From an uncultured Clostridium sp. (GTDB lineage Bacteria > Cyanobacteriota > Vampirovibrionia > Gastranaerophilales > Gastranaerophilaceae): 14,282 nt of DNA. The notes under the pieces were generated by a model. It had not been told where the DNA came from. It made no database searches and worked only from the letters and a program-made list of their open reading frames with translations. This document shows, piece after piece, positions 1-5,407 of the stretch. How positions within the stretch are numbered: the first letter of the stretch is position 1; each line of letters starts with the position of its first letter. The position numbers and the translations under genes are program-made. The stretch spans positions 1 through 14,282 of the forward strand of contig CAJMDF010000045.1 of NCBI GenBank assembly GCA_905212085.1. The letters are read 5' to 3'.

Positions 1-26
1 AGAGTTTGTATATTATGACCATGTGT

Positions 27-45
27 TCCGTTAAATATCCGTTAA
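27..45 (+). repeat. 11-bp-period direct repeat upstream of the 59-aa gene
   Basis: TCCGTTAA occurs twice, at 27-34 and 38-45, exactly 11 bp (one helical turn) apart. It lies 40 to 58 bp upstream of a possible extended -10 at 82-90. Tandem half-sites at 11-bp spacing are typical of OmpR/PhoB-family response regulators, and the cyanobacterial Pho box also uses TTAA-containing 8-bp units separated by 3 bp. The regulator is not identifiable from this window. Confidence 0.35.
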
Positions 46-81
46 CATTGTGCATATTGCCTTTTCTATATCCATTTTTTG

Positions 82-90
82 TGCTATGCT
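82..90 (+). promoter_or_regulatory. possible extended -10 element for the 59-aa gene
   Basis: TG-C-TATGCT reads as an extended -10 (TGnTATAAT-like), about 57 bp before the ATG at 147. No good -35 lies at 16-18 bp (TTGCCT at 57-62 is 22 bp away), so the assignment rests on the extended -10 alone. The predicted transcript would begin just before the 23-bp palindrome. Confidence 0.3.
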
Positions 91-98
91 GTTTGTAG

Positions 99-121
99 GA
101 AATTGCGCGGCGCGCAATTTC
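99..121. promoter_or_regulatory. 23-bp perfect palindrome (operator or 5'-UTR hairpin)
   Basis: GAAATTGCGCG and its exact reverse complement flank a single central G, giving 11-bp arms with no mismatch. The core is pure G/C inside very AT-rich surroundings. It lies between the possible -10 and the Shine-Dalgarno of the 59-aa gene. As DNA it would suit a dimeric repressor; as RNA it would form a hairpin just ahead of the ribosome site. No T-run follows, so it does not look like a terminator. Confidence 0.55.
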
Positions 122-146
122 AAACTGGAAAGAAAAGGAGAATACT

Positions 147-326
147 ATGAAAGAACTTATATCATTTTTTAAAGATATTTTTATGATAAGTGATGAAAAT
201 TCGAAAGTAAAAATTGGCTTGTCACAATTTAAAGATGAAAAATCAATAGATAAAAAAAAGGTTAAAAAAGTTTCAAAAATCCAGAAGGAAGTGAAATTAT
301 CTGATTTGATGCGCAGAAGTGCGTAG
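147..326 (+). CDS. small basic protein, 59 aa, unknown function
   Basis: An ATG lies 6 nt after a strong AAAAGGAG (133-140) and opens a 59-codon frame ending in TAG. The product starts MKELISFFKDIFMISDENSK, is Lys-rich in the middle (a KKKVKKVSK stretch) and ends in LSDLMRRSA. There is no signal peptide or clear membrane helix; the first 14 residues could form a short amphipathic helix. I do not recognise the family. Support comes from the good ribosome site, the AT-rich coding pattern and the regulatory-looking DNA upstream. Three bases after the stop the pilin promoter begins, so the two genes appear to be transcribed separately. Confidence 0.6.
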   Translation: MKELISFFKDIFMISDENSKVKIGLSQFKDEKSIDKKKVKKVSKIQKEVKLSDLMRRSA

Positions 327-328
327 AA

Positions 329-357
329 TTGAAAAGTTTTCAATAATTTGTTATAAT
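329..357 (+). promoter_or_regulatory. sigma-70-type promoter of the pilin-like gene
   Basis: TTGAAA (329-334), a 17-bp spacer, then TATAAT (352-357) with an upstream TGT that makes an extended -10. This is one of the best consensus promoters in the window. The -35 lies inside a perfect 15-bp palindrome, TTGAAAAGTTTTCAA (329-343), which could be an operator. A start site near 364 would leave about 22 nt of leader before the ATG at 386. Confidence 0.75.
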
Positions 358-385
358 TAATATTGAGATGAAAAAGGAGCAGCGT

Positions 386-487
386 ATGAAAAGATTTTTA
401 TCAGACCAGACACAAAAATCTTGTCAGTGTAAAGATTTTTGTGCAAAATTATCTACGAGTACCCTTTTCGGGGGGGGGGCGATTTAG
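386..487 (+). CDS. translated leader of the pilin-like gene, stopped after a G10 tract
   Basis: The ATG at 386 has the best ribosome site in the region (AAGGAG 374-379, 6-nt spacing) and sits directly behind the consensus promoter. It opens a 33-codon frame, beginning MKRFLSDQTQKSCQCKDFCA, that runs into ten G residues (470-479) and stops at TAG 485-487. Adding one G or removing two would fuse it in frame to the pilin frame, giving a 288- or 287-aa prepilin. As sequenced it is either the OFF state of a phase-variable gene, a short leader peptide, or the result of a miscounted homopolymer. Two alternative hairpins (391-422 and 411-443) lie within it. Confidence 0.55.
   Translation: MKRFLSDQTQKSCQCKDFCAKLSTSTLFGGGAI
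391..443 (+). promoter_or_regulatory. two mutually exclusive hairpins in the pilin leader
   Basis: The segment 411-422 (CACAAAAATCTT) is an exact 12-bp complement of 432-443, with a 9-nt loop. Its part 414-422 is also an exact 9-bp complement of 391-399, with a 14-nt loop. Only one hairpin can form at a time. This is the geometry of an attenuator or translation switch, and the shared arm is inside the leader frame. Confidence 0.45.
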
Positions 488-1251
488 AGCTTCTACCACA
501 AAGTTTTCGAGGAGGAGTATTTAAAAAATTTGTGTCGGGTCAAGCGGCACGCTTGGGTTTTACACTGGCAGAGGTATTAATAACTTTAGGAATAATCGGT
601 GTTGTCGCAGCACTTACAATTCCTACTTTAGTTGCGAATTATAGAGAGAAGGTTGCTGTTGAAAGGTTGAAAAAAGCTTATTCAACATTATCGAATGCAT
701 ATATTGGGGTATTGAATGATTATGGAGATCCTACAACTTGGGATGTTGAGAGTTTTGATGATATTGTTGTAATGTTTTCAAAGTATATTAAGAATGCAAA
801 AGTTTGTAAATCTTTGGGAAAGGGGTGTTTTGCCACAGGTGTTAGAAAAGATTTACTTAATTCTAATGTAAATTCGATGGTAGACTTATCATCATTTGTC
901 ATTAATGATGGTACTGTTGTTGGTATAGAAGCACAGGTTGGAATTAAAGATGCTCTTACTTGTTCAAATTTAAATTATTGTTTTCAATTTGATGTTGATA
1001 TAAATGGGGATAAGCCACCTAATAGGTGGGGAGTTGATACTTTTACATTTCATGCTACAAAAGATAAAATTATTCCAAGGGGTGGTGCAGGAACTCAAGG
1101 AAGGCAATCTACTTGTAATCCTGTAACGACTGCATCTAATTGGTATAATGGATCAGGCTGTGGTGCTTGGGTTATCCAAATGGGAAATATGGACTATTTA
1201 AAGTGTGTAAATGGAAATCAAAAATATTGTAGTCAAAAGTATTATTTCTAA
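439..1251 (+). CDS. type IV pilin-like protein (prepilin N-terminal methylation motif)
   Basis: This is the open frame of a pilin or pseudopilin-like protein. The cleavage site is G40/F41, followed by FTLAEVLITLGIIGVVAALT with the conserved Glu at mature position 5 and a hydrophobic helix of about 20 residues. The mature part is about 230 aa. It has seven or more Cys residues, in pairs such as CKSLGKGC and CSNLNYC, and a D-x-NG-x-K-x-PN-x2-G-x-D-x-F block near residues 187-204, common in pilin-fold proteins of this group. Prepilin peptidase would process it for export to a type IV pilus or type II-like machine. The start is uncertain: TTG 439 has no ribosome site, GTG 532 gives a conventional 9-residue leader but its AGGAGG is 14-16 nt away, and ATG 386 is best but out of frame by the G10 tract. 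The stop overlaps that of convergent cobO. Confidence 0.85.
   Translation: MCKIIYEYPFRGGGDLELLPQSFRGGVFKKFVSGQAARLGFTLAEVLITLGIIGVVAALTIPTLVANYREKVAVERLKKAYSTLSNAYIGVLNDYGDPTTWDVESFDDIVVMFSKYIKNAKVCKSLGKGCFATGVRKDLLNSNVNSMVDLSSFVINDGTVVGIEAQVGIKDALTCSNLNYCFQFDVDINGDKPPNRWGVDTFTFHATKDKIIPRGGAGTQGRQSTCNPVTTASNWYNGSGCGAWVIQMGNMDYLKCVNGNQKYCSQKYYF
470..479 (+). repeat. homopolymeric G10 tract, possible phase-variation switch
   Basis: Ten consecutive G residues in DNA of about 30% GC, inside the 5' coding part of a surface-protein gene. Runs of this length are prone to slipped-strand mispairing. Here the count decides whether the well-initiated frame at 386 reads into the pilin (11 or 8 G) or stops at 485 (10 G). 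Confidence 0.6.
541..555 (+). repeat. 6-bp hairpin at the prepilin cleavage-site codons
   Basis: CAAGCG-GCA-CGCTTG is a perfect inverted repeat ending one base before the GGT-TTT codons of the prepilin cleavage site. It could form a small RNA hairpin shortly after the alternative GTG start at 532. Confidence 0.35.
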
Positions 1252-1829
1252 TATTCAATGCCCTTTCTAGCGGCAATGCCGGTATCCCAATAATGTTTTA
1301 TAGGTTTTATTTCAGAGACAAGGTGGGCAATATCTATTATTTCCTGCCTTGCGTTTCTACCAGTTAAGACTATTTCCATTTCTTCTGGTTTATTTTTGAG
1401 TGTTTCAAGCATTTCATCTAAATCTATTAATCCTAAATCAATTGCAATATTTGCTTCATCAAGGATTATCAAATTATATTCATCATTTTTGATTGCTTTT
1501 TTAGCTAATTCCCAACCTTTTTTTATTTCATCTGCATCTGATTTAGTTTTGTTAGTTGAATATACAATTCTATCAAGACCTGCTTGTACAATTGTTAAAT
1601 TTTGAGATATTTCAGGGGATAGATTCCTAAATGAATTTAGTTCCCCATAGTCATCTCCACCTTTTGTGAACATAATTATTAAAACTTTCCAACAACGACC
1701 GAGTGCTCTCATTGCAAGACCTAAAGATGCTGTGGTTTTTCCTTTCCCGTCACCTGTATAGACCTGTATGTAGCCGTGTTTTGCCCAGTTGGGATTTATT
1801 AAATTATTATTTTCACATTTGTCCATCAT
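1248..1829 (-). CDS. cobO: cob(I)yrinic acid a,c-diamide / cobalamin adenosyltransferase (CobO/BtuR type)
   Basis: This enzyme transfers the adenosyl group of ATP to reduced cobalt in corrinoids, forming adenosylcobalamin in the cytoplasm. The 193-aa product has the family P-loop GDGKGKTT at residues 26-33, the Walker-B-like strand LIILDEANIAI (120-130), the VLTGRNA block (154-160) and the KHYWDTGIAARKGIEY end. Length is normal for BtuR/CobO. No other cobalamin gene is in the window, so the role is probably salvage or the final step of a pathway encoded elsewhere. The ATG at 1829 (a second ATG follows at 1826) has no Shine-Dalgarno. A TATAAT on this strand lies 8 nt upstream, suggesting a leaderless or nearly leaderless mRNA. 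Its TAG overlaps the pilin stop in convergent orientation. Confidence 0.93.
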   Translation of the reverse strand: MMDKCENNNLINPNWAKHGYIQVYTGDGKGKTTASLGLAMRALGRCWKVLIIMFTKGGDDYGELNSFRNLSPEISQNLTIVQAGLDRIVYSTNKTKSDADEIKKGWELAKKAIKNDEYNLIILDEANIAIDLGLIDLDEMLETLKNKPEEMEIVLTGRNARQEIIDIAHLVSEIKPIKHYWDTGIAARKGIEY

Positions 1830-1847
1830 TTGTATTTATTATATATT
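1819..1847 (+). promoter_or_regulatory. predicted promoter of the 5-formyl-THF cyclo-ligase gene
   Basis: TTGTCC (1819-1824), 17 bp, TATATT (1842-1847). The ATG at 1854 follows the -10 by only 6 nt, so transcription would start at or next to the start codon. The -35 lies inside the beginning of cobO. Confidence 0.45.
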
Positions 1848-1865
1848 AAAAACATGGATAGTAAA
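1838..1865 (-). promoter_or_regulatory. predicted cobO promoter, overlapping the divergent one
   Basis: On the minus strand TATAAT occupies 1843-1838, with TTTACT (1865-1860) 16 bp upstream as a weak -35. The cobO ATG begins 8 nt past the -10. It physically overlaps the plus-strand promoter at 1819-1847, so the two polymerases should exclude each other. Confidence 0.4.
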
Positions 1866-2369
1866 ATTGACTTACGGATTAAGGCTAAAAGTATTAGGAA
1901 AAGTCTTGATATTTCAAACATCAGTTCTTTAGCTGTTTGTAAAATTAAAGGAACAGATATATATAAATCTGCGAAAAATGTTTTAATTTTTTATCCGATG
2001 CGTTATGAAATAAATTTATTGGATTTATTAGATGATGATAAAAAGTTTTATTTGCCGAAGGTTTGCGGGCAAAAACTTTTTATCTGTCCTTTTAAAAAAG
2101 GTGATAAGTTAGAAAAATCTGCTTGTTTTAACGTAAAAGAACCTTGTACTAATCCTGTAGATGCAAATATCTTGGATTTGATTATTGTTCCTGCTTTAAT
2201 GGTTGATAAATATGGAAATCGTTTAGGTTATGGCGGCGGATTTTATGATAGATTTTTAGAAGAATACCAATCGATTAGAACTCTTGTAGTAATACCAAAA
2301 GATTTGTTTGTAGAAGAATTACCGATTGAAAAATTTGATAGAAAAATAGATATAGTGATATCTTTATAA
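1854..2369 (+). CDS. ygfA: 5-formyltetrahydrofolate cyclo-ligase (5,10-methenyl-THF synthetase)
   Basis: Catalyses ATP-dependent conversion of 5-formyl-THF to 5,10-methenyl-THF, returning the inhibitory storage folate to one-carbon metabolism. The 171-aa frame from ATG 1854 shows the N-terminal basic helix RIKAKSIRKSLD, the strand NVLIFYPMRYEIN, and the diagnostic LGYGGGFYDRFL near residues 131-142 that forms the phosphate/folate site. Length is a little short of the usual ~180-200 aa but complete. The upstream in-frame TTG at 1830 would add eight poorly conserved residues and sits inside the promoter spacer, so I chose the ATG. There is no Shine-Dalgarno; see the leaderless-promoter note. 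It is divergent from cobO with 24 bp between them. Confidence 0.9.
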   Translation: MDSKIDLRIKAKSIRKSLDISNISSLAVCKIKGTDIYKSAKNVLIFYPMRYEINLLDLLDDDKKFYLPKVCGQKLFICPFKKGDKLEKSACFNVKEPCTNPVDANILDLIIVPALMVDKYGNRLGYGGGFYDRFLEEYQSIRTLVVIPKDLFVEELPIEKFDRKIDIVISL

Positions 2370-2375
2370 GAAGTT

Positions 2376-2406
2376 AAAAAGGAGCCCACTATTAAGTGAA
2401 CTCCTT
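2376..2406 (-). terminator. intrinsic terminator of the Met/Gln-rich coiled-coil gene
   Basis: On the minus strand a 12-bp stem (AAGGAGTTCACT pairing with AGTGGGCTCCTT, two G-U pairs, TAAT loop) is followed by a T-run. On the plus strand the two wobbles become C-A mismatches and no T-run follows, so it works mainly for the minus-strand gene ending at 2455. Confidence 0.75.
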
Positions 2407-2454
2407 ACAGGTTAGTTAAGGATAGGATTTATGAGTTTATTAGATGTTTATTTT

Positions 2455-2976
2455 TTAAGCTGTATATTCAGGTTTCATTGCTTTAATTCCGGCATCTTCA
2501 GCTTGTTTACAAGAATCATATTCTTGTTCTAACATTTTTAATTGAGTTTCAAGTTTAGCTTTTTCTTGTTGAATTTGTTTTTCTTGTTCATTAAGAAGTT
2601 TAGCTTCTTGTTTTCCCATTCTTTCACGTTCTTGATTATAAAGATTTTTAAAGATCCATTGTTGATACATAGCCTGCATATTAGGATCTTGCATTTGTTG
2701 CATTTGTGCTGCAATCATTGGTTGCATCATTCCATATTTTTGTTGCGCACCGAATAATGCTCCATTATGAGCATATTGCATATACATCATTTGACGACCA
2801 AACATTGAACTTGGAGTGTTCATCATATCGCTCATTGATACGGAACCATCAGCTATATTGGATGCATATTGTTGCAAGTCAGATAGCTTTCTGGTCAAAT
2901 TCATTAAACGATATTGGATGTCGTTCTTTTGACGTATAATGTCTAATTTTCGGTATGCGAAAATTAATAGACCCAT
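2455..2976 (-). CDS. Met/Gln-rich coiled-coil protein, 173 aa, unknown function
   Basis: The ATG is preceded at 8 nt by AGGAG, and an intrinsic terminator follows the stop. I do not recognise a named family. The N-terminus (MGLLIFAYRKLDIIRQKNDI) starts a helical segment to about residue 45. Residues 45-105 are strikingly rich in Met, Gln and Tyr (runs such as MMYMQYAHNG and QMQQMQDPNMQAMYQQ). Residues 112-155 are a highly charged coiled coil. The C-terminal stretch has LETQL followed 17 residues later by IK, the same signature and spacing as in the 129-aa protein at 3878. No signal peptide is visible. Monocistronic, between two terminators. Confidence 0.85.
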   Translation of the reverse strand: MGLLIFAYRKLDIIRQKNDIQYRLMNLTRKLSDLQQYASNIADGSVSMSDMMNTPSSMFGRQMMYMQYAHNGALFGAQQKYGMMQPMIAAQMQQMQDPNMQAMYQQWIFKNLYNQERERMGKQEAKLLNEQEKQIQQEKAKLETQLKMLEQEYDSCKQAEDAGIKAMKPEYTA

Positions 2977-3033
2977 TGTCGTTTCTCCTACCTTTTAATT
3001 TATAACTAACCTTTTTTAACCTTACATGAATAT

Positions 3034-3067
3034 AAAAACATGCAACTCCTTGGAATTGCATGTTTTT
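3034..3067 (-). terminator. intrinsic terminator of clpP
   Basis: AAAAACATGCAA pairs perfectly over 12 bp with TTGCATGTTTTT, and three further pairs extend inside. The stem is A/T-flanked on both sides, so it could stop either strand, but clpP (ending at 3094, minus) is the gene reading into it. Confidence 0.8.
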
Positions 3068-3093
3068 GATATGTTTGTTAAGTTATGTTACGA

Positions 3094-3708
3094 TTATCTG
3101 TTTTCTTTAGTGATGACTTTATCTATAAGTCCGTATTCTAAAGCTTGTTGAGCAGTTAAGAAGTGGTCTCTTTCGCAGTCTTCTTTAACTTTTTCAATAG
3201 GTTGACCTGAATTTTCTGCAATAATACCTATTAACATATCTTTCATTCTCAAAATTTCTTTAGCTTCGATTTCAATATCTGTAGCTTGACCTTTTGCCCC
3301 ACCTAGTGGTTGGTGAATCATTACTCTGGCATTTGGTAATGCCATTCTTTTGCCTTTTGTTCCAGAACATAGCAAAAATGCTCCCATTGATGCTGCATCA
3401 CCAAGGCAAATTGTTGATACATCAGATTTGATTAATTGCATAGTATCATAAATTGCCATACCTGCAGTAATTACACCACCAGGACTGTTGATATATAACA
3501 TAATATCTTTTTCAGAATTTTCACTATCTAACAATAGTAATTGTGCGACAACAGAATTTGCGACATCATCGTCAATTTCTGTGCCAAGAAAAATAATTCT
3601 TTCTCTCAATAATCTTGAGAATATATCAAAAGATCTTTCTCCTCTTGATGATGCTTCGATTACTGTTGGGACATAGCCCATTATTTTCATATAAGTTTCT
3701 TGATCCAT
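3094..3708 (-). CDS. clpP: ATP-dependent Clp protease proteolytic subunit ClpP
   Basis: Serine peptidase that forms the double-heptamer chamber and degrades proteins unfolded by ClpX/ClpA/ClpC-type ATPases in the cytoplasm. The 204-aa product carries the triad Ser107 (in GDAASMGA), His132 (in MIHQPLGG) and Asp181 (in ERDHFLTAQQALEYGLID). The spacing, 25 and 49 residues, is that of the family. LYINSPGG at 71-78 is the substrate-binding/oxyanion strand. Where most homologs have GQAASMGA this one has Asp for Gln, a mild change. The ATG at 3708 is preceded by AGGAG at good spacing. No clpX or tig lies next to it, unlike the usual operon of many bacteria. Confidence 0.97.
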   Translation of the reverse strand: MDQETYMKIMGYVPTVIEASSRGERSFDIFSRLLRERIIFLGTEIDDDVANSVVAQLLLLDSENSEKDIMLYINSPGGVITAGMAIYDTMQLIKSDVSTICLGDAASMGAFLLCSGTKGKRMALPNARVMIHQPLGGAKGQATDIEIEAKEILRMKDMLIGIIAENSGQPIEKVKEDCERDHFLTAQQALEYGLIDKVITKENR

Positions 3709-3837
3709 TTTTCTCTCCTATATAATATATATTTATTATATTACAAAAATAAAATCAATCCTATTAAAGCATTAATTAATAATGTTAACAATTGTAAAGA
3801 AAAGTCTTAATCTTGAAATCATATACTTTCTAAATTG

Positions 3838-3856
3838 TTTATATATGTAAGAAAAG
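3838..3856 (+). promoter_or_regulatory. TTTATrTrTGTAA-type motif upstream of the 129-aa gene
   Basis: The 19-mer TTTATATATGTAAGAAAAG here and the 19-mer at 5376-5394 upstream of the EF-hand gene match at 15 positions. Each sits 13-21 nt before its ATG, where a -10 or early transcribed region would be. It may be a shared promoter element; AT-rich chance similarity is possible. Confidence 0.25.
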
Positions 3857-3877
3857 TAAAAAAAGAGGACGAGAGAG

Positions 3878-4267
3878 ATGGCAATTTCAAATATTCATGA
3901 AACATTGTTAATGTACACAAAACAGAAAGCTTTGATAAATGATAAGTTGTCCACAAATATGATGAATACTTTGAGTGCATCAAAACAAACTGCAGAAAGC
4001 CAAGCTAAATATAATGATCAAATGGATAACGTCTATTATAATTATTATGAAGATGATCCGGAAACTTATGAATTGTTGACAGAACAATTGGAACAAGAAC
4101 ATGAATTAGAATTGGCTAACTTAAATTCTTGGGAACAAGAGTTAGAATTAGAAAAAAATAATTTAGAAACTCAGTTAAATGAAATCAGTACATTTGAATC
4201 AACTTGGACTAAATTATTACAAACTAATATTAAAAGTGATTTTTCATATGGAGGTGTACAACAATAA
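3878..4267 (+). CDS. small acidic coiled-coil protein, 129 aa, unknown function
   Basis: The ATG is preceded 9 nt away by GAGG, and a strong terminator follows the stop. The product is soluble, acidic and almost entirely helical. There is an N-terminal helix (ISNIHETLLMYTKQKALIND), a YNDQMDNVYYNYYEDDPETY hinge at about residues 45-66, then a Glu/Leu-rich coiled coil from about 68 to 108. Its end has LETQL, 17 residues, then IK and an aromatic residue, matching the 173-aa protein at 2455-2976. This suggests related products or partners, possibly chaperone-like or secretion-related, but nothing here proves a function. No signal peptide or membrane segment. Confidence 0.8.
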   Translation: MAISNIHETLLMYTKQKALINDKLSTNMMNTLSASKQTAESQAKYNDQMDNVYYNYYEDDPETYELLTEQLEQEHELELANLNSWEQELELEKNNLETQLNEISTFESTWTKLLQTNIKSDFSYGGVQQ

Positions 4268-4293
4268 CGTAGCACAATTAAATAATAAATTCG

Positions 4294-4320
4294 AAAAAGC
4301 AGCTTTAAAGCTGCTTTTTT
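4294..4320 (+). terminator. intrinsic terminator after the 129-aa gene
   Basis: AAAAAGCAGC-TTTAAA-GCTGCTTTTTT is a perfect inverted repeat ending in a T-run, 27 nt past the stop at 4267. It ends only 16 nt before the next gene's ATG. Confidence 0.85.
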
Positions 4321-4336
4321 GTTGTATTATAAGATT

Positions 4337-5314
4337 ATGTTAAAAAATGGTGAAAAACTCGGAGCTTTTATAGTACCAACAGGTATTGGTGCATCTATTG
4401 GCGGATATGCCGGTGATGCAAGTCAATATGCTGTTAAATTTTCTGAAATATCAAAACTTATAGTAAATCCAAATGTTGTAAATGCAGGTTGCTTTTCAGG
4501 AATTAATCGCAATATGTTTTATGTAGAAGGGTATTCTCTTGATGAATTTTTTAAAGGGAATATAAAATTAATACCTTCTCAAAAGAATAGAATAGGTGTT
4601 GTCTTTGATAAAGCGATACCTCAAGATGTTTTAAATATTCACATAAATACAATTAATGCAGTGAAATGCGTGTATGGTGTGAATGTTTCAGATTATATTA
4701 TTACTAAAGAAGAAGTAGGAGTTGATTTTGCATTAGAAGATAGTGGGATTTCTACAGGAAGTGTGAAAAATATTGAAACATTACTTGAAGCTTCTCAAGA
4801 ACTTATAAATAGAGGATGCAATGCAATTGCTATAGTTTGTCTTTTTGATGAACCGGAAGATGATAATCCTGATTATGCAAATGGTATTGGAACAGATCCT
4901 GTAGGTGGAGTAGAGGCTATATTGTCGCATTATATTTCTAAAAATTTAAAAGTCCCTTGTGCTCATTCTCCTGCCTTTGTCGATTATAGTATTTCGTCAG
5001 ACATCGTAGATGGGCGGGCTGCATCGGAATATATTACTCCGACTTTTTTACCTTGTATTCTTTTAGGTTTGGATAATGCACCTTTATTATCGCAAAATGA
5101 CGGGATTTCGATTTCTGAACTTGATTATCTTGTAATGCCTTATGATGCTTTAGGTTCTACTCCGGTATTCGAAGCTGTAAAAAGAGGTATAAAAGTTTTT
5201 GCTGTTAAAGAAAATGTAACAGCTATTAACATAACATTAGATAAAATAAATAATTCAATTATTGAAATCCCTGACTATGATGCTTGTTTAGCTTATATTA
5301 TTAATAATTGTTAA
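4337..5314 (+). CDS. DUF3326 family protein
   Basis: The 325-aa product begins MLKNGEKLGAFIVPTGIGAS and contains the glycine-rich GASIGGYAGDAS (residues 17-28), NVVNAGCFSG and GTDPVGGVEAILSHYI. These are the conserved blocks of DUF3326, a family known chiefly from cyanobacteria and plant plastids, with no established reaction that I know of. No signal peptide. I chose ATG 4337 over upstream in-frame TTG codons (4319, 4322) because those fall in the preceding terminator. No Shine-Dalgarno is visible; a TATTAT hexamer 6 nt upstream could be a -10 for a leaderless mRNA. The presence of this family is one of the best taxonomic hints for a cyanobacterial relative. Confidence 0.85.
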   Translation: MLKNGEKLGAFIVPTGIGASIGGYAGDASQYAVKFSEISKLIVNPNVVNAGCFSGINRNMFYVEGYSLDEFFKGNIKLIPSQKNRIGVVFDKAIPQDVLNIHINTINAVKCVYGVNVSDYIITKEEVGVDFALEDSGISTGSVKNIETLLEASQELINRGCNAIAIVCLFDEPEDDNPDYANGIGTDPVGGVEAILSHYISKNLKVPCAHSPAFVDYSISSDIVDGRAASEYITPTFLPCILLGLDNAPLLSQNDGISISELDYLVMPYDALGSTPVFEAVKRGIKVFAVKENVTAINITLDKINNSIIEIPDYDACLAYIINNC

Positions 5315-5375
5315 CAATTTTTTATAAATTATTAAAGATTATTATCGCAATTTCCGATATTTGCACTATCGACTA

Positions 5376-5394
5376 TTTATGTGTGTAAATAAAG
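5376..5394 (+). promoter_or_regulatory. TTTATrTrTGTAA-type motif upstream of the EF-hand gene
   Basis: Second copy of the 19-bp motif seen at 3838-3856, 13 nt before the ATG at 5408. A weak TTGCAC at 5361-5366 precedes it. Confidence 0.25.
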
Positions 5395-5407
5395 AAAGGC
5401 GGTAAAG

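Noticed and set aside
2879..3061. 60-codon minus-strand frame upstream of the Met/Gln-rich gene
   Set aside because: It starts inside the clpP terminator hairpin and overlaps the promoter and start of the real gene in another frame.
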